NCBI RefSeq assembly: GCF_000719775.1
Contig: NZ_JOHR01000009.1
Coordinates: 124,001 to 188,000, forward strand
Direction: 5' to 3'
DNA length: 64,000 nucleotides
From: Streptomyces sp. NRRL F-5135
Lineage (GTDB): Bacteria; Actinomycetota; Actinomycetes; Streptomycetales; Streptomycetaceae
The notes under the pieces were generated by a model, which did not search any database, had not been told where the DNA came from, and saw nothing but the letters and a program-made list of their open reading frames with translations. The position numbers and the translations under genes were made by a program. Of the stretch, positions 17,638-25,965 are shown one piece after another. Within the stretch, counting starts at the first letter, position 1. Every line of letters starts with the position of its first letter.

Positions 17638-17686
17638 CAGGCGCCTTCTAAGCGCTTGGCCGCAGGTTCGAGTCCTGCCGGGGGCG
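17638..17686 (+). other. attR: 3' half of tRNA-Arg(TCT)
   Basis: The anticodon stem-loop (17640-17656, loop CTTCTAA, anticodon TCT), T-arm (GCAGG-TTCGAGT-CCTGC, 17662-17678) and 3' acceptor strand CGGGGGC plus discriminator G (17679-17686) are all present. The matching 5' acceptor GCCCCCG and a proper D-arm are absent upstream. This is the hallmark of an attachment site left after integration into a tRNA gene. The complete tRNA should sit at the other junction, outside the window on the left. Confidence 0.75.
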
Positions 17687-17702
17687 CGTCTACGCGCGAT
17701 GC

Positions 17703-17728
17703 GAAGCCCTCCTTCGGGAGGGCTTTCT
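17703..17728 (+). terminator. Terminator after the tRNA/att site
   Basis: AAGCCCTCC (17704-17712) and GGAGGGCTT (17717-17725) form a 9-bp stem with a TTCG tetraloop, followed by TCTC. It fits the end of the tRNA transcript. Confidence 0.85.
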
Positions 17729-17744
17729 CGCAGGCCTACGAGGC

Positions 17745-17788
17745 AAAAGCGGCCTCGGGCCCCCGCCTTCGCGGGGCTCCGAGGCCGC
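17745..17788 (-). terminator. Two-tier hairpin terminator of the TetR gene
   Basis: GCGGCCTCGG (17749-17758) pairs with 17779-17788, and inside it CCCCGC pairs with GCGGGG around a CTTC loop. On the minus strand the stem is followed by TTTT (the AAAA at 17745-17748), so it ends the minus-strand TetR transcript. Confidence 0.85.
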
Positions 17789-17836
17789 TTCGCATGCCGC
17801 CCAGTCTTCGCGGACCCCGTCCCACCACGGGCGCGG

Positions 17837-18505
17837 TCACGTCATGGTCCGGTCGAATTCGGCCTGGGCGAGGGCGGGGTGGGGCAGCGCGGTCGGGCGG
17901 TCGCGGTCGTGGCGGAGGCCGTCGAGGATGAGGGTGAGGTAGCGCTTCCACAGGTCGGGAGCGGTGGCGCCGCTCTGCTCGACGATCACTCCGAGCATCA
18001 GCTGAATGAGGGGGAAGTCGGTCGGTTCGATGTCGTCGCGCAGCCGGCCGGCCCGCTGGGCGCGGGCGATGACGGCACCGACGGCGGGAGTCAGACGCTC
18101 CCGCATGGCAGTGCCCCGCTCCTTGGCGCGCGCGCCCTCCAGCAGAACTTGGCGCAGCCCGCGGTTGTCCGCGAAGTGCTGGCCGGCCAGATGGAAGAGC
18201 TGGACGAGGCCCTCCCAGGAGTCTTCGTGAGCCAAGGCCTGTTCGGCCAAGTCGGCCAGGTGCTGCACGGCGTTTTCGAAGACGGCGTCGACGAGTTCGT
18301 CTCGGCTCGCGAAACGGCGGTAGGCGGTGCCGACACCGACGCCCGCGTGGCGGGCGATGTCGTCGAGAGTGACGTCGACGCCTCGCTCGGCGAAGACCTC
18401 CTGGGCCGCGGCGATGATCCGCCGCCTGTTGCGCTCCGCGTCCGCCCGAAGCGGGCGTGCGGGGCGGTCCCCGGAGGGCGGGGCGGGGGTGGTCCGACGG
18501 CTCAT
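17837..18505 (-). CDS. TetR-family transcriptional regulator
   Basis: The protein is 222 residues. The N-terminal helix-turn-helix is clear at about 25-70: RRIIAAAQEVFAERGVDVTL, DDIARHAGVGVGTAYRRF. The C-terminal ligand domain (residues 80-200) resembles the SbtR-like TetR group. It is transcribed away from the FAD monooxygenase at 18773, and the gap holds two matched operators. It most likely represses itself and the monooxygenase until a small aromatic or antibiotic-like ligand binds. Confidence 0.92.
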   Translation of the reverse strand: MSRRTTPAPPSGDRPARPLRADAERNRRRIIAAAQEVFAERGVDVTLDDIARHAGVGVGTAYRRFASRDELVDAVFENAVQHLADLAEQALAHEDSWEGLVQLFHLAGQHFADNRGLRQVLLEGARAKERGTAMRERLTPAVGAVIARAQRAGRLRDDIEPTDFPLIQLMLGVIVEQSGATAPDLWKRYLTLILDGLRHDRDRPTALPHPALAQAEFDRTMT

Positions 18506-18525
18506 GGCTCCTACTGTACCCAGGC

Positions 18526-18588
18526 AAGTGGAGATCTCATCTCCACTTCGGTGCTACGATGGATTCCGCAAACGGAGAACATCTCTCC
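18526..18588. promoter_or_regulatory. Twin TetR operators with identical spacing
   Basis: Two palindromes share GGAGA-N5-TCTCC: 18530-18544 (10-bp arms extending to 18526-18548) and 18574-18588. Their centres are 44 bp apart, close to four helical turns, so two dimers would bind the same face. The first abuts a minus-strand -10-like TACAGT (18514-18519). A plus-strand -10-like TACGAT (18555-18560) lies between the two sites. Both genes can therefore be shut off together. Confidence 0.75.
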
Positions 18589-18772
18589 ATTTCGTGGTCC
18601 CGTGTTCGGAGAAGCCCGTGAGTGCCCTTCCCCAGGAAGCGAGCCCGCCGCAGGCGGGCCAGGCCGGCGACCAGGCCGGCAGCCGCCGCGGTGCGCCCCG
18701 GCAGGACCCCGACGCCGCACCCACTGTCCGCACGTGACCCACCCCTTCCGAACGCCGAGAGACAGGACCGTC

Positions 18773-19987
18773 ATGAACAACACCCCGCGCGCCCTGATCG
18801 TGGGTATGGGCATCGGCGGACTGGCCGCCGCGATGCGCCTGCACGAGATCGGCTGGGAGCCCGTACTCGTGGAACGCGCCCCCGGACGCCGCCCCGCCGG
18901 GTACTTCGTCGGGCTCTTCGAGACCGGCCGCGCCACCGCGCAGCGCATGGGTGTCCTCGACGCCATCGGCAACCGGGCCGACCCCACCAGCATCACGTAC
19001 GACATCGAGCGGACCGGCCGCCGCCGCCCCGGCATGGGCTACGGCGATCTCCCCGGCGGCCCCCGCCTGATACTCCGCGGCGACATCGAAGGCGCCCTCT
19101 ACGAGACCGTCGCCCCCGCCACCGAGATCCGCTACGGCACCACCCCGGTCGCCATCGACGAACACCCCGACGGCGTCGACGTCACCCTGCGTGCCACCAC
19201 CGGTGAGAACACCACCGAGACCACGGAGCGCTTCGACCTCGTGGTCGGCGCAGACGGCCTGCGCTCCACCGTGCGCCGCCTCGCCTTCGGCCCCGACACC
19301 GAGTTCATGCGGCCGCTGAACCACATCATCGCCGCCACCGTCATCAAGGAACCCGTACCCGGCTACCGGCCCCAGGACGGCGTCGTCCTGGCCGAACCCG
19401 GCCGCTCCGTATGGACCTTCCCCTTCACCGACCACCAGCCCGGAGTGCTGTTCAACTACCGCACCGACGACGAGGACGCCCAGTTCCGCCGCCCGCCCGT
19501 CGAATCCCTGCGCGCCGCCTTCGGCCCCGAACCCACCGGGCCGGTCCTGGCACACCTCCTCGACCAGTTCGAGAAGGCCGACGACCATCTCTTCGACTCC
19601 GTACACCAGGTGGAGATGGACACCTGGCACACCGACCGCATCCTCCTGCTCGGCGATGCCGCATGGTGCCTGACCCTCTATTCCGGCATGGGCGCCTCCA
19701 CCGCCCTCGCCGGCGCCGACCTCCTCGGCACCCTGCTCCAGCGCAACCCCCGCAACACCGCCCGGGCCCTGCGCGAATGGGACCAGAAGCTGCGCCCGTT
19801 CATCGCCGTCCAGCAGAAGTCCGGCCGCACGCAGGGCCTGACGATGTTCGTCCCGCAGAGCCGCCGCGACAAGGCCATGCGCACCGCCACGCAGAAGGTG
19901 CTGGGCAACCGCGTCGGCAAGAGCGTCATGAAGTCCCTGATGGCCAAGGGATTCAAGGAGAAGTCCATCGACATCGCCGCCGTCTGA
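18773..19987 (+). CDS. FAD-dependent monooxygenase (class A)
   Basis: The protein is 404 residues. The ADP-binding GxGxxG is at the N-terminus (LIVGMGIGGLAAAMRLHEIG). The DG fingerprint is in LVVGADGLRSTVRR, about residue 155, and the second FAD motif is RILLLGDAAWCLTLYSGMGA near 290. This is the PHBH/TetX-type fold that hydroxylates aromatic or polyketide-like rings using NAD(P)H and O2. TetX-like drug inactivation is possible, but motifs alone do not show it. It is divergent from a TetR gene with twin operators. The last codons overlap a tandem-repeat array. Confidence 0.9.
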   Translation: MNNTPRALIVGMGIGGLAAAMRLHEIGWEPVLVERAPGRRPAGYFVGLFETGRATAQRMGVLDAIGNRADPTSITYDIERTGRRRPGMGYGDLPGGPRLILRGDIEGALYETVAPATEIRYGTTPVAIDEHPDGVDVTLRATTGENTTETTERFDLVVGADGLRSTVRRLAFGPDTEFMRPLNHIIAATVIKEPVPGYRPQDGVVLAEPGRSVWTFPFTDHQPGVLFNYRTDDEDAQFRRPPVESLRAAFGPEPTGPVLAHLLDQFEKADDHLFDSVHQVEMDTWHTDRILLLGDAAWCLTLYSGMGASTALAGADLLGTLLQRNPRNTARALREWDQKLRPFIAVQQKSGRTQGLTMFVPQSRRDKAMRTATQKVLGNRVGKSVMKSLMAKGFKEKSIDIAAV

Positions 19988-20048
19988 CCTCACCGCCGTC
20001 CGACCTCACCGCCGTCCGGCCACACCGCCGTCCGGCCACACCACGCCG
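19986..20048. repeat. 16-bp tandem array starting in a stop codon
   Basis: GACCTCACCGCCGTCC occurs at 19986-20001 and 20002-20017, a near copy (GGCCACACCGCCGTCC) at 20018-20033, and a partial fourth copy. The first unit begins with the GA of the monooxygenase TGA. Confidence 0.85.
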
Positions 20049-20240
20049 AAAAGCGACCGGCTGCACGCCGAAGAGGCTCGGAGCGGTTCACAGTCCGCGT
20101 CCGCCCTCGCGGCGGGTGCGGCCGAGCGGACCTGGGCCGCGCCGCATATGGCGCGTTACGCCATGGTCGCGGTAACTCCCGCCCCACGACACTGAATCGC
20201 CCACCACTCGTCGCTCCACTCAACCGCAGCGGGAGAGAGC

Positions 20241-20654
20241 ATGCGCACTCGGATCACCACGGGTCTCGGTGTCACCACCCTGGCCACGGGGATGCTCCTG
20301 GCCCTTCCAGGAGTCGCCGCCCAGGCGGCCGCGGCCGCCCCCACCAGTCCGTTCGACGTCTCCGACGCGACCACGTACACGAGGGGCGTGCTGACCTGGA
20401 ACGACCGGTCCGTCAACGTGACCGGGGAGCACTCGTCCCCGAGCTCGGACGACTGCCGGGCGACCTGGGTGTACACCTACGACGCCGGAGGAAACAGACT
20501 GGGCTCCAAGGGCATCGGCTTCGTGTGCGCCCGCACCGCCGCCTATGACCTCACCGTCCCCGCGGACATCGAAGGCGGGGCCGATCGGGTCATGGTCTGC
20601 CTCGACGACCGCGAACTGAACGACGTGAAGTGTGACGTGTTCTCAAGACCCTGA
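20241..20654 (+). CDS. Small secreted protein
   Basis: The 137-residue protein has a clear Sec signal peptide: MRTRITTGLGVTTLATGMLL then a hydrophobic stretch and an AQAAAA cleavage region near residue 30. The mature part has four cysteines (DDCRATW, FVCAR, MVCLDD, VKCDVF), likely two disulfides. GGGAGAG lies 5 bases before the ATG. I do not recognise the family. It stands alone, converging on the DUF5954 gene. Confidence 0.8.
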   Translation: MRTRITTGLGVTTLATGMLLALPGVAAQAAAAAPTSPFDVSDATTYTRGVLTWNDRSVNVTGEHSSPSSDDCRATWVYTYDAGGNRLGSKGIGFVCARTAAYDLTVPADIEGGADRVMVCLDDRELNDVKCDVFSRP

Positions 20655-20690
20655 TCCCGGCCAGGCGCGTCGGTCGACGCCAGGCCGGGC

Positions 20691-20767
20691 GGGGCGGAAA
20701 CGGACGGGACGGCACCGGCCGGGGCGGAAACGGACGGGACGGGAACGGACGGAGCGGGAACGGACGG
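20691..20767. repeat. GC-rich direct repeats between convergent genes
   Basis: A 22-bp unit is repeated exactly at 20691-20712 and 20721-20742. Two shorter GGGAACGGACGG copies follow (20741-20752 and 20756-20767). The array fills the gap between the secreted-protein gene and the convergent DUF5954 gene. Confidence 0.8.
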
Positions 20768-20787
20768 GGCGGAACCCGCCGGAGAGT

Positions 20788-21801
20788 TCAGCTGTAGTGG
20801 ATCGTGCCGTCCGCGTCCATGGTCGGATGCATCTTCATCGGACCGTACTCGTCGTGGTCCGAGGGCCGGGGCGGTTCCGGCCCGTCGGGGCCGAGGCGGA
20901 CCATCCGCTCGATCCGGCAGATCCGGTACAGCGTGTCACCCACGCGCGCCTCGTCGGCCCGGCCGGCGGCCCGGAACCTCTTGGCCGCCTTCGCGTACGC
21001 GGCCTTCTCGTCCTCGCTGAACTCGTGGACGAGCGGCCAGATTTCGGTCATCGCGTCGTAGAGCATGCGTCGCGCGTCGTGCGGGGTCGGCATGAGGGTG
21101 CCCCGGGGCCGCCAGCCGTGCTCATTGCGCTCGGCGACACTGAAACCGACCGGCAGCAGGACGACATGCGGGTGGGTCCTGGTCGCCCGCACGGATTCGG
21201 CGCGCACCTTCGCGGGAAACCGGGACCCCGTGTACGCGAAGTCCCGCAGCGCCAGCTTCATGGCGCCCGCGATCAGGCCGTCCTCCCGGCCGGCGTCGAG
21301 GACGAAGCCCTCGTCCGGCGACGGGACGTCGCGCCGCACGCTCCAGGACGCGCCGACCGGCTCGACGTCGGTGGGCCGCGGCGGCTCCAGTCCGTCGTCC
21401 CCGCTGCGCGCGAACTCCTCCCCGCGCGCCACCCGGTAGCGCACGCCGAGGACCTCCAGCTCGTCGACCGGCTCCCGTTCGAGCACCGACACCGCCGCCA
21501 GCAGCTCGCGCCGCGCCCCGGGGTCCTCGGTGTCGTCCTTCGCCTTGAACCACAGGTAGGAGTTCAGACTGTCCCGCGCCTGCTGGGGCATGCCGTCCAA
21601 CACCCGCTTCAGCAGCCGCCACTCGGGCCCGGCCGCGGGATCCCGGACGGCGACCCCGAAGACCGGCCCTCGCAGCGCGATGTGCGGATAGCGCAGCGAC
21701 GCGTCCACCGCGTCGGCCTCGGTCACCCACGCCGCGGGGTCGTCACGGCGGACCAGCCCCGCGTGGAGCGCGTCGAGTTGTCGCTTCCAGTCATTGACCA
21801 T
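20788..21801 (-). CDS. DUF5954 family protein
   Basis: The protein is 337 residues and cytoplasmic, with no signal peptide or transmembrane segment. Recognisable features are the N-terminal helix DWKRQLDALHAGLVRRDDPA, the repeated phrase E-P-PRPTD / PEPPRPSDHDEY that marks two related half-domains, and the C-terminal MKMHPTMDADGTIHYS. DUF5954 genes are common in Streptomyces and have no known function. Codon use matches the neighbours. It converges on the secreted-protein gene. Confidence 0.8.
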   Translation of the reverse strand: MVNDWKRQLDALHAGLVRRDDPAAWVTEADAVDASLRYPHIALRGPVFGVAVRDPAAGPEWRLLKRVLDGMPQQARDSLNSYLWFKAKDDTEDPGARRELLAAVSVLEREPVDELEVLGVRYRVARGEEFARSGDDGLEPPRPTDVEPVGASWSVRRDVPSPDEGFVLDAGREDGLIAGAMKLALRDFAYTGSRFPAKVRAESVRATRTHPHVVLLPVGFSVAERNEHGWRPRGTLMPTPHDARRMLYDAMTEIWPLVHEFSEDEKAAYAKAAKRFRAAGRADEARVGDTLYRICRIERMVRLGPDGPEPPRPSDHDEYGPMKMHPTMDADGTIHYS

Positions 21802-22497
21802 GCACGCATTGTGTCGGCCGACGTGCGGGCGCAGACCCGAAATACCGCAAGTGACGGTGATTTCCCGCTCCTCCAGGACGGCCCCGCATGCCCTGAACTG
21901 CCGCGCAGCCCGGCCGACCGAGCCAGGGTCACCCGAAGTGATGAATCCCGCGCCGCCCGTCCGACTCCGCCACGAGCTGTCGTCCGAGCACTCGCGAACG
22001 CACGGGGTCTGTCGGCTGCCGTGCGCCAGCCGAGCAGGAAGCCCCGCCGGGCGCCAACAGACCCTGACGGGGCGGCCGGTCGTCCGTCGCGCGTTCCGGA
22101 GCGCTCAACGCAACACTCCACGCAAGAGACTCGTGCATCAACCGGACTCGACGAGGAACGTGGCGACCCTATGGGCCGATGAGCTCGCGGGCCGCCTCGC
22201 TCCCCGTGTCCGCCCTCACGAGAGGGGGAGAACCGAACCCCCGGTTCCGGCGCCCGGCCGGCGGCTCGTCCCGTACGCTCGGCAACACCACCTCCCGCGC
22301 AATCCCCCGATCGTGTGGCCACCCACCTCACGAGTGATTCGAACGGGCCCCCTCGGCCGACTCCGCCCACGGCGCACGGCCTCCACGGCACCCTCGAACG
22401 TCTGTTCTATGATTCCCCCGGCGTCCCCCGTAACAGGCCCTTGATCAGGTCCGTTGTCCGGGCGCTTGCCCCTACTGCTCTGTGCCCAGGAGGAATC
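21802..22497. other. 700-bp region without a supported gene
   Basis: No frame here has a good start, a ribosome-binding site and a recognisable product. It contains the upstream region of the DUF5954 gene on the left and the leader of the peptide-kinase operon on the right, ending in the strong AGGAGG at 22490-22495. I searched for tRNA arms and found none that close. Confidence 0.5.
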
Positions 22498-22650
22498 ATG
22501 CGACCTGTCCCCGCTCCCCTTGCCGTGGTCGCCGGACCTCCCGCGTTCGAGTACGGCGGGGTCCCGCGCCTCCTCGCCGTCCGCCCGGTTGACGCGTCCG
22601 GCCGCCGCGCGGGGCTGGCAGCACGACCGTCACCGAGGTGGGGCGCATGA
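22498..22650 (+). CDS. 50-residue peptide coupled to kinase gene
   Basis: ATG 22498 is preceded by a near-perfect AGGAGG at 3-8 bases. The product is proline, arginine and alanine rich, starts MRPVPAPLAVVAGPPAFEYG, has one tyrosine, one tryptophan near the end and no cysteine. Its TGA overlaps the ATG of the kinase gene (ATGA), so translation is coupled. It could be a leader peptide that sets kinase translation, or a substrate of the kinase. Relatives are unknown to me. Confidence 0.6.
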   Translation: MRPVPAPLAVVAGPPAFEYGGVPRLLAVRPVDASGRRAGLAARPSPRWGA

Positions 22651-23717
22651 GTCACCGCCACGACACCGCCACCGCGGCACCGGCCGGACCGGCGGCATCG
22701 GCGGCGGCGGTCGAGCCCGCCCAGCCGGTTGAATCCGCCCGGCCCGTCCGGCCCGCCCGGTCTCCCCGGCCCGCCCGGTCCGCCCTCGCCTCGCCGACCG
22801 GCGCCACCGCACGCCCCGGCGACCACGCCGGGCCGCGCCCCGCGCCACTCCCGGCCGCGCTGCGCGCCTGGGCCGAGCATGTCGTCGGTCCGCTCGCCTC
22901 CGTACGCGACGCGTCCCATCCCCGCCGGACCTCCCGGGTGTGGGAGGTCACCGACGGCCGCGACCGGCGCTTCTACCTCAAGCAGTCGCCAACCCCGGGG
23001 TTCTACGAGCGTGAGACCTTCGGGTACCACTCCGCCGTTCCCGTCCTCGGGTACGACCGCGCTCCCCGCCTCGTCGACAGCGACGCCCACCACCTCGCCC
23101 TGCTGCTGACCGCCGTCCCCGGCACCCCCCTCTCGCGGCTCAGCCTCGGCGCCGCCGCGCACCGGGCCGCGCACCGCCAGTTCGGCGCCCTGCTCCGGCT
23201 GCTGCACGGCACGGAGAAGCTGTCGGTCGCCGCCCGGCGGGCCGCCGTGGACAGCGCCGTCCGCACGGCGACCGACGCCGAGGAACACCTCGTACGCGCC
23301 GGTGACCTGCTGTCCGAATCCCGCCGCGCGCTCGTCCGGCACGCCGCCGAGCAGTTGCGCGGGCTCGCCGACCGGCTCGTTCCCGGCCATGTCCACGGCG
23401 ACGCTCAGGAACGCAACGCCCTGTGGACCGGCCGGCGGCTCGCCGTCATCGACTTCGAGCGGTCCCGGTACGCGCCGGCCGTCCAGGACTTCGTACGGCT
23501 GGCCTGCGAGGCGTGGCAGGGCCGCGACGACCTGCGGACCGCGTTCCTCCAGGGGTACGGCCGGTCCTTGACCGGGACCGAGCGGTACGCGCTGCCCTGC
23601 CTGGCCGCTCTGGACGCGGCGAGTTGTCTGGCGTACGGACCCGCCCATGGCGAACACGACGTCACCGCGCGCGGCCTGCGCACGCTGGACCGGCTGGAGC
23701 GGGGGGTCTTCGGATGA
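22647..23717 (+). CDS. Aminoglycoside phosphotransferase (APH)-like kinase
   Basis: The protein is 356 residues from ATG 22647. Residues 1-65 are a low-complexity Ala/Pro/Arg region. The APH/choline-kinase fold follows: [19 protein letters not shown] with the ATP-binding lysine, then the Brenner-type catalytic loop [13 protein letters not shown] and the metal-binding IDFERSRY. The substrate is unknown; family members phosphorylate drugs, sugars or small alcohols. Its start overlaps the 50-aa peptide and its stop overlaps the NUDIX fusion gene (both ATGA), so the three proteins form one tightly coupled unit. Confidence 0.85.
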   Translation: MSHRHDTATAAPAGPAASAAAVEPAQPVESARPVRPARSPRPARSALASPTGATARPGDHAGPRPAPLPAALRAWAEHVVGPLASVRDASHPRRTSRVWEVTDGRDRRFYLKQSPTPGFYERETFGYHSAVPVLGYDRAPRLVDSDAHHLALLLTAVPGTPLSRLSLGAAAHRAAHRQFGALLRLLHGTEKLSVAARRAAVDSAVRTATDAEEHLVRAGDLLSESRRALVRHAAEQLRGLADRLVPGHVHGDAQERNALWTGRRLAVIDFERSRYAPAVQDFVRLACEAWQGRDDLRTAFLQGYGRSLTGTERYALPCLAALDAASCLAYGPAHGEHDVTARGLRTLDRLERGVFG

Positions 23718-24763
23718 ACGGCCGTCCGACGGGACAGTCCGCCGCCGTCGCGCGGTGTGCCGTGTGCGCGGCGTACGAGGCACGCGACGTGCGGGCGGCC
23801 GGGGCGCATCGCGTCGGTGTCCTCGCGCTCGACCTCCGCGACGTGTCCCACCGCTGCTCCCCGCACAGCGACCCGCGTCGGCTGCCGGCCGAACTGGCAC
23901 CCGCGATCGGACCCGGCGGGCTGCTGCACCTCACCGTGCGGACCGACGACCTCACCCCCGAGCTGTGGGAGGACTTGCTCGTGGAGGCCGGTTTCACCGT
24001 TGACGACATGACCACCGGCGACACCGTCAACGCCGACGACACCGTCGACGCCGACGCCGTCGTCGGCATGGGCACCGCCGGTCGTCCCGGCGGGCATCGC
24101 CTGATCCGGGCCCGGCGGCGCGACCGGCCCCCGTACCCCCGCGTCGCCAGTTCACCCCGCGTCGGCGCCCGGCCGCCCACCGCGCACGCCATGATCGGGG
24201 TCGGCGTGATCGTGCGGGACGGCGCCGGGCGGGTCCTGCTCGGTCTGCACCGCGGCGGAACGTGGGAGCTGCCGGGCGGCGCGCTGGAGCCCGGCGAGTC
24301 GGTGGCCGCCGCCGCGGTGCGCGAACTGCGGGAGGAGACGGGGCTGCGCGCCCACGAGCACGACGTGACCGTCTTCGCGATGCTGCTCGACACGGCCGTC
24401 GGCGCGCCGCGGGAGGACCGCCCGGACAAGGGCGGCGACACCCACTGGACCGACGGGACCGACGCCGGCCTCGCGCGCGTGACCATGGCCGCCGTCGTCA
24501 CCGTGTACGACGGGGCGGTCCTGGCCGCCGAGCCCGAGCTGATCCGGCACTGGCGCTGGACCCGCGCCGACGAGCTGCCGAGCCCGCTGTTCACGCCCTC
24601 GGCGCAGGTCCTCGCGGCCTGGCGGCCGGAACTCGACATCGAGCACGGGCCCGTACACCGTCTCGACGTCCTGGACCGGACGGCCCCCGGGACCGGTCCC
24701 GGATTCGGTCCCGCTACCGGTCTCGGCCCCCCGGTTCAGGGCTTCCGCGCGACGCCCGCGTAG
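23714..24763 (+). CDS. Methyltransferase-like/NUDIX hydrolase fusion
   Basis: The protein is 349 residues. Residues ~30-100 ([20 protein letters not shown], then [20 protein letters not shown]) resemble the end of a methyltransferase-type domain with no SAM-binding glycine loop. A short acidic linker carries two 18-bp DNA repeats (24020-24055). The NUDIX domain is at about 155-300 with the full box [18 protein letters not shown] then REETGL. NUDIX enzymes split nucleoside diphosphate-linked compounds. The C-terminal tail is Gly/Pro rich. Its last 28 bases overlap the convergent methyltransferase gene. Confidence 0.8.
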   Translation: MNGRPTGQSAAVARCAVCAAYEARDVRAAGAHRVGVLALDLRDVSHRCSPHSDPRRLPAELAPAIGPGGLLHLTVRTDDLTPELWEDLLVEAGFTVDDMTTGDTVNADDTVDADAVVGMGTAGRPGGHRLIRARRRDRPPYPRVASSPRVGARPPTAHAMIGVGVIVRDGAGRVLLGLHRGGTWELPGGALEPGESVAAAAVRELREETGLRAHEHDVTVFAMLLDTAVGAPREDRPDKGGDTHWTDGTDAGLARVTMAAVVTVYDGAVLAAEPELIRHWRWTRADELPSPLFTPSAQVLAAWRPELDIEHGPVHRLDVLDRTAPGTGPGFGPATGLGPPVQGFRATPA

Positions 24764-25557
24764 ATCGAGACGGAGGCGTCGTTCACGCCCTCCGGCAGCG
24801 CAGTCCCGTCAGGCCGCCACCGGTGCGCCACGGCCACGCCCGGCTCCACGAGCTCCAGGCCGTCGAAGAAACGGAGGACTTCGTCCCGGGACCGCACCTG
24901 AGCGGGTATGCCGCCCTGGCGGTACACGGCGACCACGTTCGCCCAGGTCTCCGGCTCGAAGTCCGGGGTGCAGTGGGAGAGGACGAGATAGCTGCCGGAC
25001 GGCAGGGCGTCGAGCAGGAACCGTACGATCTCGTGCGGTCCGTCCTCGTCCGGCACGAAGTGCAGCAGCGCGTTGAGCGAGAGCGCGACCGGCCGGGACA
25101 GGTCCAGCGTGTCGCGCAGCCGCTCCGACTCGATGATGCTCTTCGGGTCCCGGACGTCCGCCTGGATGTACGTGGTACGGCCCTCGGGCGTGCTGCGCAT
25201 CAGGGCCTCGGCGTGCCGCAGGACGACCGGGTCGTAGTCGGCGTAGACGACCCGGGAGTCCGGGGCGATCTCCTGGGCGATCTGGTGGAGGTTGGGACGC
25301 GTCGGAATTCCCGTACCGATGTCGAGGAACTGACGGATGCCGGCCTCACGGGCGAGGTAGCGCGTCGCCCGGTGCATGAAGTAACGATTCGTCCGTGCGG
25401 TGATCTTGACGGTCGGATGGACCTTCTCGACGTTGGCCGCGGCCACCTCGTCGACTTCGTAGTAGTCCTTGCCCTGGAGGTAGTAGTCGTACATACGGGC
25501 GGGGTGCGGTCGGGTGGTGTCGATCTCGACGACCGACGACCGGTCGAGGTCCGTCAT
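24736..25557 (-). CDS. DUF574 SAM-dependent methyltransferase
   Basis: The 273-residue protein carries all the hallmarks of the actinobacterial Methyltransf_19 (DUF574) family: [20 protein letters not shown], the SAM loop [18 protein letters not shown], the acidic end of the next strand in [16 protein letters not shown], and [20 protein letters not shown]. The substrate is unknown; the genus has many paralogues, often beside XRE/DUF397 genes as here. It is convergent with and overlaps the NUDIX fusion gene by 28 bases. Confidence 0.9.
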   Translation of the reverse strand: MTDLDRSSVVEIDTTRPHPARMYDYYLQGKDYYEVDEVAAANVEKVHPTVKITARTNRYFMHRATRYLAREAGIRQFLDIGTGIPTRPNLHQIAQEIAPDSRVVYADYDPVVLRHAEALMRSTPEGRTTYIQADVRDPKSIIESERLRDTLDLSRPVALSLNALLHFVPDEDGPHEIVRFLLDALPSGSYLVLSHCTPDFEPETWANVVAVYRQGGIPAQVRSRDEVLRFFDGLELVEPGVAVAHRWRPDGTALPEGVNDASVSIYAGVARKP

Positions 25558-25604
25558 GCTGAGCCGTCCAATTCTGGCCGTTGCGAGGGGGGTTGGTCGA
25601 TCAA

Positions 25605-25640
25605 GTGGAGCTGGTGGAGTTGGTGGAGCAGGTGGAGCAC
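25605..25640. repeat. Four 9-bp tandem units
   Basis: GTGGAG followed by CTG, TTG, CAG or CAC is repeated four times without spacing. The array lies between the methyltransferase start and the DUF397 stop. Confidence 0.8.
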
Positions 25641-25713
25641 AGGTGGATCAGGTCGCACGGATCGAGCGGAGAAGAGCTGGAACAGCCGCGACAGGCACAG
25701 CGGGTTCCAGCGG

Positions 25714-25965
25714 CTACCGCGGCTGGAGCGGCTCCAGCAGGAAGTCCGCGAGTCCGTCCTTCGCGCCGGTGATGAAGTCGGCCATGGCCGCGGTGGTGCA
25801 GATCAGCGTCGGCCCGGACGGGTCGGTGGACTGGCGGATCGCGACGAGCCCGCCGCCCATCCTCTTCGCCTCGACGCAACTGCCGCCGTTGGGGCCGCTC
25901 CACGGCTTCTCCCAGCCGTCGGCGCCCAGCCCCTCGGCCGGCATGCCGTTGAAAATCTCCCGCAT
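25714..25965 (-). CDS. DUF397 protein
   Basis: The protein is 83 residues with the DUF397 pattern: WEKPWSGPNGGSCVEAKRMG and the C-terminal VAIRQSTDPSGPTLICTTAA then a MADFITG helix. DUF397 proteins pair with XRE/DUF5753 regulators in Streptomyces, sometimes acting as toxin/antitoxin-like or antagonist partners. Its ATG overlaps the XRE stop (TGATG), so the pair is co-translated. Confidence 0.9.
   Translation of the reverse strand: MREIFNGMPAEGLGADGWEKPWSGPNGGSCVEAKRMGGGLVAIRQSTDPSGPTLICTTAAMADFITGAKDGLADFLLEPLQPR

Noticed and set aside
17590..17690. A complete tRNA gene
   Set aside because: The 5' acceptor strand GCCCCCG and a normal D-arm are missing, so only the 3' half is present; read as attR.
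19986..20048. CRISPR array
   Set aside because: Units are contiguous 16-mers without spacers, and there are no cas genes in the window.
22190..22270. A tRNA-Ser-like arm near CCCCCGGTTC
   Set aside because: The arms do not close and no acceptor stem pairs on either strand.
22498..22650. Calling the 50-aa peptide a lanthipeptide or other named RiPP
   Set aside because: It has no cysteine, no known leader motif, and no cyclase, YcaO or LanM-type enzyme nearby.
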